DNA of 64,000 nt from Bacteroidota bacterium (GTDB lineage: Bacteria; Bacteroidota; Bacteroidia; Chitinophagales; LD1): contig JADJZU010000013.1 in the NCBI GenBank assembly GCA_016715625.1, positions 62,001 to 126,000 of the forward strand. The letters are read 5' to 3'. Each line of letters opens with the position of its first letter. Position 1 is the first letter of the stretch. The position numbers and the translations under genes are program-made. Positions 1 to 8,570 of the stretch are shown in pieces. The notes under the pieces were generated by a model. That model saw only the letters and a program-made list of their open reading frames with translations, did not search any database and was not told the origin of the DNA.

Positions 1-1049
1 GCATTAATCGGTGAAGGTGTTTTACTGAACCCGTTGTAAGAATAATGGTTTATTCCCGTTAAAATGTAATCTAACTTTTCTTTCGTAGTTGTATTTCCAA
101 GAGGCATCCGAGGCAAATTCATCATCGCACTATTACTTTGATAGAAAATGTTTCCCGGATAATTTATGGTAGCAGTTTTAAATCCAACCTCTTTAACAAT
201 CTCGTATTCCCTCAGACCTGCTTCAGCAAAACTGCCGTAGGGGTAGGCAAAATGCTCTACCTTTTTCGACAACTTTTCTTCCAACTCTACTTTTGAATGT
301 TCTATTTCATAGCGCAAAACACTCATGTTTTGTGCTGCAAGCGCAATGTGATTCATTGTGTGTGCACCTATGGTGACTAAAGGATCTTTAGAAAGTTCCA
401 GCAATTCTGTCCACGACAGGGCATTTTTACTGCAATCTTTTTCTATATCAGAATCGTTCAGTTTTAGCTCTGTTTTACAGAAATGGATATACTCCATGTG
501 AGTCATAGAAAGGATTTCTTTTCTGATAAGGTGAAATTTTTCTTTCGCATCATCAAAATCTATCCAACTTATCACATCACACTTTTCCTGTTTTGATACC
601 TTAATAAAACTTTCCCTGGCCATGTATTTTTCTAACCAATACCACCATAACACCCCGGTTCTGTTCGGAAAACAGTTGGTAACATAAACAGTGAAGGGTA
701 TTTGCCTCTTTTTTAAAAGTGGGTACGCATAGATTAGGTTGTCAAGATAACCATCATCCAGCGTAAGGCAGATGAATTTTTCATTTACTTTTTTCTTGTT
801 CACTAAAATTTGGTGCAACTCATCAAGCGATATAAACCGATATCCTTTTTCAGAAAGGTAATCGAGGCAAGACTCAAGATGATCAGGCGTAATAGCTAGA
901 TCCTTATTGATGGTGCAGAAATTTCTCAGCGATTCCGGAAGTACCCTGTGCAACATAAATATGTGACCCAAACCTGATAAGAGTGGGGCTGATAGCATGC
1001 CTTTGGTTTTTACAAATAGCCCCAATATCTTCTGTTCTATATAATTCAT
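1..1049 (-). CDS. Polysaccharide deacetylase family protein (C-terminus beyond window)
   Basis: The frame is open from an ATG at 1049 to the left edge, about 349 residues, so the end of the protein is missing. A LTLDDGY motif (the metal-binding Asp pair of NodB-type, CE4 deacetylases) lies roughly at residue 100. A GAHTMNH stretch further on matches the second His-containing motif (HxxxH). The family removes N- or O-acetyl groups from polysaccharides or lipid-linked sugars. It is the last visible gene of the minus-strand polysaccharide operon, starting 2 bases after the GNAT gene stops, so it probably trims the same glycan. No clear signal peptide is seen, so cytoplasmic or membrane-surface action is possible. 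The substrate cannot be read from the sequence. Confidence 0.85.
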   Translation of the reverse strand, partial: MNYIEQKILGLFVKTKGMLSAPLLSGLGHIFMLHRVLPESLRNFCTINKDLAITPDHLESCLDYLSEKGYRFISLDELHQILVNKKKVNEKFICLTLDDGYLDNLIYAYPLLKKRQIPFTVYVTNCFPNRTGVLWWYWLEKYMARESFIKVSKQEKCDVISWIDFDDAKEKFHLIRKEILSMTHMEYIHFCKTELKLNDSDIEKDCSKNALSWTELLELSKDPLVTIGAHTMNHIALAAQNMSVLRYEIEHSKVELEEKLSKKVEHFAYPYGSFAEAGLREYEIVKEVGFKTATINYPGNIFYQSNSAMMNLPRMPLGNTTTKEKLDYILTGINHYSYNGFSKTPSPIN

Positions 1050-1051
1050 GG

Positions 1052-1987
1052 CTAAAAGGTATCGAAATCTGCTAATGTAAATTGCATTTGCTCCAGTGGT
1101 ACCTTATGGCTAAAGTTAACGCCACCAGCCGGATATTTCACTTCCATTTTATGTCCAAACTGCGAAAACATCTTACTGGCCCAGGCATTTGTGCTGCCAT
1201 GAAATCGGATGTGCGGTAATCCAGTTAGGAACGCTATCCACTTAAGTCGGTTGAGTACTGCCTTAAACTCTTTTTCGGAACAGTGTTCCACGTCACCTAC
1301 ATACAAAAATGTATCATCATGCTTAATCCAAACATTCAGTCCGGCAATATTGACAACGAAGTTTTCCTCATACTTTTTGTATGCAAAAAAATCAACGGAA
1401 TGATCAACTACAGGGGTGCTGTCATTCAAGCATGAACTCTGAAACGGGGTGCCTTTTTTGCAAAGAGAGATGATGAATTTGAACCAACTATCTTGTATTT
1501 GTTGTTGTAGTTTAAATGTGTTTTTGAGTCTAATCCACGGTATGCATCTCACCCTTAACACATATGCGTGTATGTCATCGAAATGGATCCATCCCAATTT
1601 CTTAGTAAAGCCCGGGTATGAATTTTTGTTAGGGAAGCCAAAAACGAAATGCATGCCTATCGATTTGCAATAGTTATAGGTTTCAGTAGCTAAAGCCGTG
1701 AATAAACCCTTGCCGGTGTGCTGGCTGTGAGTCATCGTGTCACCGGATTGTGCCGCCAGATATTGGTTGCCTTTGTAAGTTACCATGCAGGGAAAAACAC
1801 CATAAAAACCAGCTGCCTTCCCTTCTTCGGAATAGGCTATGTAGCCAACATAGCTGGGGCCAAACATGGAGGTGTCCTGTTTGCTGTTTAGAAAACTTTG
1901 ACTTACCGACTTACCAAAAGCATCTGTATAAATATCAACTAAGTCATTGATATTGTTTTGCGAAAGTCTTTCATATCGATAGCTCAT
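1052..1987 (-). CDS. GNAT family N-acetyltransferase
   Basis: The protein has 311 residues. The acetyl-CoA pyrophosphate-binding signature of GNAT enzymes, (Q/R)xxGxG/A, is seen as SQHTGKGLF at residues 88-96, followed by the usual helix. A second region after residue 130 is less conserved, as in Eis-like or two-domain GNAT proteins. It lies immediately after the acyltransferase-3 gene with no gap and 2 bases before the deacetylase, so all are surely co-transcribed. Position suggests it acetylates an amino sugar of the polysaccharide made by this operon, but a different small-molecule or peptide substrate cannot be excluded. Confidence 0.8.
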   Translation of the reverse strand: MSYRYERLSQNNINDLVDIYTDAFGKSVSQSFLNSKQDTSMFGPSYVGYIAYSEEGKAAGFYGVFPCMVTYKGNQYLAAQSGDTMTHSQHTGKGLFTALATETYNYCKSIGMHFVFGFPNKNSYPGFTKKLGWIHFDDIHAYVLRVRCIPWIRLKNTFKLQQQIQDSWFKFIISLCKKGTPFQSSCLNDSTPVVDHSVDFFAYKKYEENFVVNIAGLNVWIKHDDTFLYVGDVEHCSEKEFKAVLNRLKWIAFLTGLPHIRFHGSTNAWASKMFSQFGHKMEVKYPAGGVNFSHKVPLEQMQFTLADFDTF

Positions 1988-3028
1988 TTAGACGAACATT
2001 TTTTTGTATGCTAATGCGGGTTTTTCAATCAGTTTCCAGGAGCAAAAGGCAAGTGGAATCACACTGAAAACAGTTAGTAGCATGAGAAAGTATGGATTCA
2101 TATCACTTCCGAGAAAGTGTATCAATGATTGTTGCACAGGAAATGCATAAATGTAAATACCATAACTAAGGTCATTTTTTAATGAAAAGGTATTTTCTAG
2201 AAAGCTAAGGTAGAACACTATATACGGTATTACTATATAATTCAATATTCTGTTTTGATCTATATAGATAGCTGCTCCGTATAACATTAAAAGTGTAATT
2301 GCAAAAGCTGCTTTGTATTCTATTTTATCGCTGAAAAGATAAAATACCATACCGCTAATGAAAAACAGACTCCACTCTAGGCAGTACATCATATTCAAGC
2401 CCAATAGCAAGGGTGTTGAATAATTGTAGATAAAAACATTTTGCCCCAAGTATACCCTTACGACAAATAGAAAACACCAAATTGCCAATATGATGTTGCG
2501 CTTGTGTAGTATCCCTGCGAGTAATGCTACAAGAACACCCATATACATGCTAAACTCATACGCTAATGTCCATAAAGAACCATTCACCGCATGTTTCAAG
2601 GGATTCAGCTCAAAGACCCCGGGTAGTCCCGGTGATAGCCGGTAGAGGCTTATGCTTCCGAGGAAAGCGTACAATCCGCGATTCGAGAAATAGCCCTTTA
2701 CATCCAGGGTAGTGACAAGCGGCCCCAATAGCAAAGCACAAATCAGCAGGACCACTGCCAGGCCCGGAAAAATTCTCAGAAACCGTCTCCATAAATATCC
2801 CACTACACTTTTTGAGTGCATCGCACTTTGAGTAATCAGATAACCGCTTATAGTAAAAAAGACTGCAACTCCCAAGTGACTATACTGTAAAGCGCCTTTG
2901 GTAACATTGGAAAGGCCATCGCTGTCACCTAGCCCGAGAAGTGCAAAGGAATGTGTAATGATTACCATAAGGGCTGCAATCAGTCGTATACTATCAAAGT
3001 TGTTTTGCCCACGCTCTCTGGTTGTCAT
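1988..3028 (-). CDS. Acyltransferase 3 family membrane protein (OafA/YrhL-like)
   Basis: The 346-residue protein consists almost wholly of hydrophobic segments (about ten predicted membrane helices). Near the N-terminus it has the family pattern NNFDSIRLIAAL followed by ITHSF, which contains the essential His (H26). SLWTLAYEF in the middle is another family hallmark. Members transfer O-acetyl or other acyl groups to sugars of lipopolysaccharide or capsule across the inner membrane. The start overlaps the stop of the upstream glycosyltransferase by 4 bases (3025-3028), implying translational coupling. It probably O-acylates the glycan assembled by this operon. Confidence 0.9.
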   Translation of the reverse strand: MTTRERGQNNFDSIRLIAALMVIITHSFALLGLGDSDGLSNVTKGALQYSHLGVAVFFTISGYLITQSAMHSKSVVGYLWRRFLRIFPGLAVVLLICALLLGPLVTTLDVKGYFSNRGLYAFLGSISLYRLSPGLPGVFELNPLKHAVNGSLWTLAYEFSMYMGVLVALLAGILHKRNIILAIWCFLFVVRVYLGQNVFIYNYSTPLLLGLNMMYCLEWSLFFISGMVFYLFSDKIEYKAAFAITLLMLYGAAIYIDQNRILNYIVIPYIVFYLSFLENTFSLKNDLSYGIYIYAFPVQQSLIHFLGSDMNPYFLMLLTVFSVIPLAFCSWKLIEKPALAYKKMFV

Positions 3029-3831
3029 CGGCTGATAGTTTGTTTGAGGATGCGATAAGGCTTCAACAACAGATTTCCGATTTTGTAGTCTGGTGTTTCT
3101 GAAAGCATTTTTTTCTCATAGAACAGATTCTCATACTCTTTAGCCAGCAAGTCTGCATGTTTAGTGTATACGTAATGCTTGATTTTATCAATGTTTTTGT
3201 TGGCTACTTGAAAAGTTCGTGAGTCCAAACTTACACGCATTTCAAAAAGCACTTCGTTAATATATTTTATCTCCCACCCGGCTTTATACACGTTTATCCA
3301 AAACTCCCAATCTTCAAGTCCGAGTTTACTCAAAAATGGATCGTATACAAGACCGTCATCAAAAACTTGTTTTCTCACTAAAGCACATGTGTCCACCTGA
3401 TTATAAATAAGCATCTTTTGAATGTCAAAGGGCTGGTTTTTTTTAAATCCTGTTTGCTTTCCTAAATAGGAATAATCTCCATACACAGCGGCTATACTAG
3501 ACGATTCAGTCATTTTATCGAGGCATATAGAAATAGTATCGGCACATATTTTATTGTCAGCATCTAAAGGGAAAAAGTATTTGGAGGTCACTCGGCTTAA
3601 GGCATTATTTCGTGCTATACTTGGTCCTTGATTCATCTGATCAAGAACAGTAATAGTGCTGTCTTTACGCAGCTTGTCTAGAACTTTCAAAGACAACTCA
3701 TCTGTGGAGCCGTCATTGATAATCCAGATATCGAAGTTGTCATAAGATTGCTTGAAAATTGAATCTACCGTTTCTTGAACAGTATTACCTGAGTTATAGT
3801 ATGGGATAATAAATGATACACGGTCAGCCAT
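3025..3831 (-). CDS. Glycosyltransferase family 2
   Basis: This is a 268-residue GT-A fold enzyme. The nucleotide-binding start VSFIIPYYNSG (residues 5-15), the IINDGSTD motif (about 37-44) and the metal-binding DAD triad (90-92) are all present and in the usual order, with the acceptor region LGLEDWEFW (ED motif, catalytic base) further on. Such enzymes transfer a sugar from a nucleotide donor to a growing lipid-linked glycan at the cytoplasmic face. It follows the GT4 gene by 4 bases and overlaps the acyltransferase gene by 4. Donor and linkage cannot be inferred. Confidence 0.92.
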   Translation of the reverse strand: MADRVSFIIPYYNSGNTVQETVDSIFKQSYDNFDIWIINDGSTDELSLKVLDKLRKDSTITVLDQMNQGPSIARNNALSRVTSKYFFPLDADNKICADTISICLDKMTESSSIAAVYGDYSYLGKQTGFKKNQPFDIQKMLIYNQVDTCALVRKQVFDDGLVYDPFLSKLGLEDWEFWINVYKAGWEIKYINEVLFEMRVSLDSRTFQVANKNIDKIKHYVYTKHADLLAKEYENLFYEKKMLSETPDYKIGNLLLKPYRILKQTISR

Positions 3832-3835
3832 CAGA

Positions 3836-4960
3836 CTATGATTGAATTAAATTATGGAACTCCTGATAATTATTTGACACGCTGTATATATTTTGCACCT
3901 TGGTAAAGTTCTGTTGTTTTATCAAAGACAAGGAATCCTTTTCTCCGGTTATTTTTAGCATACAAGATGCGCAATCCTGGATATTTTTAGGCTCAAATAA
4001 ATACGGGTAATCGCTGCCCAAAAGTTCCTGAATTGGAGGTATGGAGGTTGCAATGACAGGAATGTAGTATCCCATGTACTCAATAATACTGTTAGGACTT
4101 CCTTCGCTGATACTGGAAAGCAAACCAAAATCAGTAACTGACAGCAATCCAGATATGTCATCAGTAGGCCCCAAAAATATAACTTGATCCTGTAGCCGTA
4201 GGTCTAACACAAGAGACTTAAGGTAGTGTGCTCTTGGACTTTTAAGAGGGCCACCGGCAAAAACAATTTTTATGTGGCGATGAACATCTCCTAATTGCGC
4301 AATTGCTTTAATTACCGTCTCATGATCTTTTTCGGGGAAAAAGTTAGCCGCCATCATAAAAATCAAATCATCTTTTGATTTAGATAGTTTGTTCCTCCAA
4401 TAATCGGGTGAGTTTTTTGCTGGTATTGTTTCAAACGGATTGGGAATTACTCCTACGTTTTTTTTATCAATACTATGCCTGTTTGCGATAAACGCTGCTG
4501 CGGCATGAGAGTTGGCAGCATAAACAGGTCTTAAAAAGCGTGCTACTTTTTCAAAAAATGAATACGGCACATGGTGCTCCATGGCAATTTGAAACCAGAT
4601 ACATTTTTTAACGCCTGCCAACTTGTAAGTAGAAGCAGCTATCACATTGCAGTGGTAGGTGTATGGTATGATTACATCAAACTTGCCGGCTACCAGATGT
4701 CTAAAAAACTTCAGATAAGCTTTTAGTCTGCTCATTCGTCCGTGAAAGGCACTAAATGGGATGTCCAATACTTTGTAAATAAGTCCGGCCCCTTCAAGAT
4801 TCGGAATCAGGTTGCCCGAATTTTTCACCAAGGCCCATACTTCCACATCGTAATTTCCGGATTCCTGCATAGACCTGGCTATATAAAAACCTTGCTTTTC
4901 TGCACCGCCAAGGTCCAGACAGGGAAGTAATATCAGCACTTTTTTCTTCTTATCTGGCAT
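3836..4960 (-). CDS. Glycosyltransferase family 4 (GT-B fold)
   Basis: The start is placed at the ATG at 4960, giving MPDKKKKVLILLP and 374 residues. An upstream ATG at 4996 would lengthen the overlap with the preceding gene to 47 bases and adds an unlike-family tail. The N-terminal LDLGGAEKQ loop and the C-terminal half with SEGSPNSIIEYMG (the E-x7-E nucleotide-sugar motif) are typical of GT4 retaining glycosyltransferases. It overlaps the end of the preceding GT4 gene by 11 bases. A role in assembling the operon's glycan is inferred from context. Confidence 0.9.
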   Translation of the reverse strand: MPDKKKKVLILLPCLDLGGAEKQGFYIARSMQESGNYDVEVWALVKNSGNLIPNLEGAGLIYKVLDIPFSAFHGRMSRLKAYLKFFRHLVAGKFDVIIPYTYHCNVIAASTYKLAGVKKCIWFQIAMEHHVPYSFFEKVARFLRPVYAANSHAAAAFIANRHSIDKKNVGVIPNPFETIPAKNSPDYWRNKLSKSKDDLIFMMAANFFPEKDHETVIKAIAQLGDVHRHIKIVFAGGPLKSPRAHYLKSLVLDLRLQDQVIFLGPTDDISGLLSVTDFGLLSSISEGSPNSIIEYMGYYIPVIATSIPPIQELLGSDYPYLFEPKNIQDCASCMLKITGEKDSLSLIKQQNFTKVQNIYSVSNNYQEFHNLIQS

Positions 4961-6110
4961 GTGTGATACTGGCGGTTTGAATCCATAAGTTCTCAATTAT
5001 CCTTACATTTTTCCGGATATCTCGCTTGGCATAAAGATCCTCGTATTGTAATTCGGAAAGACTTTTTGCTTCTGAAATGTCCGTTAAAACAGCATAGCTC
5101 TTATCCACAAATTGAATCAGATGATTATACATCGGATAAATCGTTTGCTCTTTGGAAAATGCTGAGTTGCTAAAATCCCAAAATATTTGAGGAATACCGA
5201 TACTGGTAATATCAAAACCGGCAAAACCTCCGGGCTCGCCATAGTAGCCATGAAACCATACCAAGTCAAGGTTTTCTGCCTGTGCCGTTTCTAAAATGTC
5301 TTCTTGATGGCCTCTAAAAAATACACTTTCTGTAAGACCCAATTGCCTGACATAACGCATCATACCTTCTTTCTCCGGGTTGCCGGACCCGAAAATATGT
5401 AACTCCAAATTAGGGATACGGTCCAGGAGCAGTTGAAACGCATATAAAAATGGGTCTAAAGGTTTGTGAACAGATAGCCTCGTAAAAATGCCAATTTTGC
5501 CGGAAGCATCACTTCGAGAAAGCCACGGATTTTTGTCTTCCTTCAGATTGATTGATAAAGGAAGGTAGGTGTGGCGGTAGTTGCTGAAAGCAGAAAGTTC
5601 TTCTTGAATACGAGCATCATCAAAGCCGGAACAGAAATTATAAGCTTTTTCTTTTTTGTATGCCGCATACAAATCTCTCTTTTGGTGAATAGAGTTCATG
5701 ATATGTATGATGCTTTTCTGCTCGTTATTCTCATTCAGATATTTTGCAAAAGATGGGTAGGCGTATTCTCCCAGAAAAGATATTGCCTGAAATTGCTGCA
5801 AAAATTTTTCGACTTGCGCTTTTTCGTCTGTAAGTGGAGTTTTAAGTATGCGGAATTTTATGCGGTCTGTAATCTGCGCTTTGGGTGTAAATTTTACTTC
5901 ATCCAGAAAATGAATGGGAGTGCCTAGTGCTTTGTGCTTTTCATAATAGTAATCTTTCCATTGTTTGCTGTGGTTTAAAGGTAATAGGCTGAGAATGTGT
6001 ATCTCAAATCTGGATTTATCAATCGCTTTATCTAATTCGTAAGTAAACCGCTCGGTGCCTGCTTGGTAAAAGTCAGTGACAATGAAGAGAATCTTTATTT
6101 TTTCAGCCAT
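4950..6110 (-). CDS. Glycosyltransferase family 4-like protein
   Basis: The preferred start is the ATG at 6110 (MAEKIKILFIVTDF). An in-frame ATG at 6125 is possible but only deepens the overlap with the aminotransferase gene. The protein has 386 residues. The YQAGTERFTYEL segment near the N-terminus and a GIFTRLSVHKPLDPFLYAF block near the start of the second Rossmann domain fit GT-B glycosyltransferases of family 4. The C-terminal donor site is divergent (PGGFAGFDITSIGIP in place of a clear E-x7-E), so the family call is less secure than for its neighbour. It lies within the polysaccharide operon, overlapping both flanking genes. Confidence 0.82.
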   Translation of the reverse strand: MAEKIKILFIVTDFYQAGTERFTYELDKAIDKSRFEIHILSLLPLNHSKQWKDYYYEKHKALGTPIHFLDEVKFTPKAQITDRIKFRILKTPLTDEKAQVEKFLQQFQAISFLGEYAYPSFAKYLNENNEQKSIIHIMNSIHQKRDLYAAYKKEKAYNFCSGFDDARIQEELSAFSNYRHTYLPLSINLKEDKNPWLSRSDASGKIGIFTRLSVHKPLDPFLYAFQLLLDRIPNLELHIFGSGNPEKEGMMRYVRQLGLTESVFFRGHQEDILETAQAENLDLVWFHGYYGEPGGFAGFDITSIGIPQIFWDFSNSAFSKEQTIYPMYNHLIQFVDKSYAVLTDISEAKSLSELQYEDLYAKRDIRKNVRIIENLWIQTASITHAR

Positions 6111-7230
6111 TATAAAAACGCACAATTTCAGCAGTAATGTAATTAATCTCTTCCTCTGTTAGCTCGTAAAAAAGAGGTAACCGCACGAGCGTATCTGTGT
6201 AAAAATCGGCCATGGCCAAGTTGCGCCCGTCATGCTTACTCTCATAGTAAGGGCTTTTGTGCAGGCTTAAGTAATGAAAAACAGTTTGGATATCTTTTTG
6301 CTTTAAATGTGCAATCAGTCGGGTTCGCTCTTCCAAATTGGCGGTGACCAGGTAGAACATATGCGCATTATTGGTGGCATAGTCCGGAATCATTGGCAAT
6401 TTCAGTTTACCCGCGTTTGACAGCGGTAGCAATTGCTTAAAATATTGCTGCCAGATATTTTTCCGCTTTTCTTGTATCTGCTCTTTATTTTCCAATTGCG
6501 CATAAAGTACAGCGGAAATAATATCGGATGGCAGAAAAGAAGAGCCCACATCTACCCATCCATATTTATCCACTTCTCCTCTGAAAAATTGGCTCCTGTT
6601 GGTGCCTTTTTCCCTTATAATTTCTGCGCGTTTAGCAAACTGCAGGTCATTGATTACCAGCAAACCTCCCTCGCCACTGATAATATTCTTGGTTTCGTGA
6701 AAACTGAATGCTGCTAAGTGACCAATGCCGCCAAGTGGTTTGCCTTTGTAATAACTATCTATTGCTTGTGCCGCATCCTCGATCACAAAAAGGTTGTACT
6801 TATTAGCCAGCGCCATTATACTATCCATGTCACACGCAATGCCGGCATAGTGAACAGGAACGATAGCCTTGGTGCGTTGAGTGATTAAGGCTTCCAAAGA
6901 GGAAGTATCCATATTCGGGTTGTCTTTGCCGGAATCGGCAAAAACAATTTTTGCGCCTCTCAATACAAACGCGTTCGCAGTGGATACAAATGTATAGGAG
7001 GGGATAATGACTTCATCACCCGGTTGTATATCAATCAAAATAGCGGCCATTTCCAATGCATCGGTGCAGGAAGTAGTCAGCAGACATTTTTTGAATTCAT
7101 AAGCTGTTTCAAAGTAAGTGTGGCATTTTTTGGTAAACATACCATCGCCCGATATCTTCATGCTTTTAACGGCTTCCTCTATATAGGTAGTTTCCTTGCC
7201 GGTAAAATAGGGCTTGTTGAAAGGGATCAT
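6103..7230 (-). CDS. wecE: dTDP-4-amino-4,6-dideoxygalactose transaminase (WecE/RffA type)
   Basis: This is a 375-residue PLP enzyme of the DegT/DnrJ/EryC1/StrS family. It resembles E. coli WecE closely along its length: GDEVIIPSYTFVSTANAFVL (71-90), IVPVHYAGIACDMD, EDAAQ (151-155), SFHETKN with the PLP lysine K181, and EKGTNRSQFFRG. WecE converts dTDP-4-keto-6-deoxyglucose to dTDP-4-amino-4,6-dideoxygalactose (Fuc4N). I chose the ATG at 7230, whose ATGA overlaps the stop of the acetyltransferase gene. The longer frame from 7326 lies inside that gene and adds an unrelated Cys-rich tail. With the adjacent NeuD/PglD-like acetyltransferase this predicts an N-acetylated 4-amino-6-deoxy sugar in the exported glycan. 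Confidence 0.93.
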   Translation of the reverse strand: MIPFNKPYFTGKETTYIEEAVKSMKISGDGMFTKKCHTYFETAYEFKKCLLTTSCTDALEMAAILIDIQPGDEVIIPSYTFVSTANAFVLRGAKIVFADSGKDNPNMDTSSLEALITQRTKAIVPVHYAGIACDMDSIMALANKYNLFVIEDAAQAIDSYYKGKPLGGIGHLAAFSFHETKNIISGEGGLLVINDLQFAKRAEIIREKGTNRSQFFRGEVDKYGWVDVGSSFLPSDIISAVLYAQLENKEQIQEKRKNIWQQYFKQLLPLSNAGKLKLPMIPDYATNNAHMFYLVTANLEERTRLIAHLKQKDIQTVFHYLSLHKSPYYESKHDGRNLAMADFYTDTLVRLPLFYELTEEEINYITAEIVRFYNG

Positions 7231-7862
7231 TTTGAACGAAGTTTTGCAGGACAACCAATATACAATCCTTTTTCGGTAATTGACTTTACGACCACAGCAC
7301 CCGCACCCGTCTTTACTCCATTGCACATTGTTACATTGTCACTTACCACGGTGCCTATGCCCAAAACTGTATTATCTCCTGTGTTAGAGAATCCTGCGAT
7401 GCTTACAGATGGAGAAAGAATAGTGTGATTACCTACCCGAGAGTCATGGGCTATCACACAGCCGTTGTAGATGATGGTATTTTTACCAATACGCACATTC
7501 ATATCGGCAATTACACCCGGGTACAAAAAAGAACCTTCACCAATCCGGCAAGTCGAATCTATAGTACAAGAAGGATGAATTATAGTGCCGAATGGAATCT
7601 TGCCGGCATACAAATTATAGATCTCTTCTCTTTTTTGCATGTGCTTATACCCAATTCCAATCATTAACACATCGAATGTTCCCGATTCAAAATGATGAAG
7701 CACCTTCCCGATTCCACCTTTCACAGGTAATCCGTGTCGGGTATCTCCGTCCGCCATATAGTCATCAAAAAGGCAGGTAGGCAAATAACTATCACTCCCT
7801 TTGGAATGATGAATGATTTGCTGTGCCAAATCTCCGGACCCTATGATGGCTAATCTTTTCAT
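7227..7862 (-). CDS. NeuD/PglD-type sugar acetyltransferase (hexapeptide repeat)
   Basis: The 211-residue protein has the two-part build of NeuD/PglD/VioB-like enzymes. The N-terminal Rossmann-like domain begins KRLAIIGSGDLAQQI. From about residue 90 there is a left-handed beta-helix of hexapeptide repeats (IHPSCTIDS, IGEGSFLYPGV, IGKNTIIYNGCVIAHDS, VGNHTILSPS). The conserved catalytic His is in the IAHDS segment. PglD-type enzymes acetylate the 4-amino group of UDP- or dTDP-4-amino-6-deoxy sugars. The gene overlaps the wecE-like gene by 4 bases, which makes the Fuc4N-type product the likely substrate. Sialic acid O-acetylation (NeuD) is a less likely alternative because no sialic acid genes are visible. 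Confidence 0.88.
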   Translation of the reverse strand: MKRLAIIGSGDLAQQIIHHSKGSDSYLPTCLFDDYMADGDTRHGLPVKGGIGKVLHHFESGTFDVLMIGIGYKHMQKREEIYNLYAGKIPFGTIIHPSCTIDSTCRIGEGSFLYPGVIADMNVRIGKNTIIYNGCVIAHDSRVGNHTILSPSVSIAGFSNTGDNTVLGIGTVVSDNVTMCNGVKTGAGAVVVKSITEKGLYIGCPAKLRSK

Positions 7863-7865
7863 CGA

Positions 7866-8543
7866 TTAAAAATAGTTGACTGCAGATTCCCCGCAATTGA
7901 AGATTAAATCTAAAATACTCACTCCGTGCGTAAAAGGTGGGTAGAGCTGTTGGTATTCAGGGTATTTGGTATAGTCCATCCAGGCTACTTCAATCCCCTT
8001 ATCGTGGAACGCTTTTTCGTCCAGATAACTTTTGGCAGCCGGACCGGACAGATAATAATTGCCATTTAGTTTGCATACCGCTTCAATAAGCCGCTCGTTT
8101 TTATCGCCCTGTAAGTTCAATTCGCGGGAGTCAATGATGGTAGTCTCAATACCCAATAAGCCATTGATAGTTTTAATAAACGTCAAGTTGATTTCTGACA
8201 GAAACTCAGACCGCGAACTCATGTAGGTTTGATAAAACACTTCTTCATACTTTTTGAAGTAAGGGGCGCGGGTATAGTTCCCCTTAATCGTGTTCCAGTG
8301 TTTCACATTCCAGTTGGGTAAGGTTACCTGCGTTTCATAAATCTTTTGCGCTAAAGATGTTTGCCGGCAAGGAATCGTTATCCAGGAAGGGCCGGTGGGT
8401 GTTTTAATCAGGTTCCTGTTTCGCCAATCATTCTTGGTATACTGCACCTCATCATATATCACAAAAACATCTACCGATTTAATGAGGTCAAAATACCCTT
8501 TCCACGGAATGTAGTTAGACTGTAGAATGGCTACTTTTTTCAT
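7866..8543 (-). CDS. WbqC family protein
   Basis: The protein has 225 residues and begins MKKVAILQSNYIPWKGYFD, the signature opening of WbqC-like proteins (Q-x-x-Y-x-PW-x-GYF), followed by DEVQYTKNDWRNRN, another family block. WbqC proteins are common in O-antigen and glycopeptide gene clusters. Their biochemical role is not firmly established; some are proposed to help make or attach amino-acid-modified sugars. It sits between the acetyltransferase (3 bases away) and the ABC ATPase (27 bases), inside one operon. Confidence 0.9.
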   Translation of the reverse strand: MKKVAILQSNYIPWKGYFDLIKSVDVFVIYDEVQYTKNDWRNRNLIKTPTGPSWITIPCRQTSLAQKIYETQVTLPNWNVKHWNTIKGNYTRAPYFKKYEEVFYQTYMSSRSEFLSEINLTFIKTINGLLGIETTIIDSRELNLQGDKNERLIEAVCKLNGNYYLSGPAAKSYLDEKAFHDKGIEVAWMDYTKYPEYQQLYPPFTHGVSILDLIFNCGESAVNYF

Positions 8544-8570
8544 AATTAATTAAAGCAAAAGCAGGGCTGA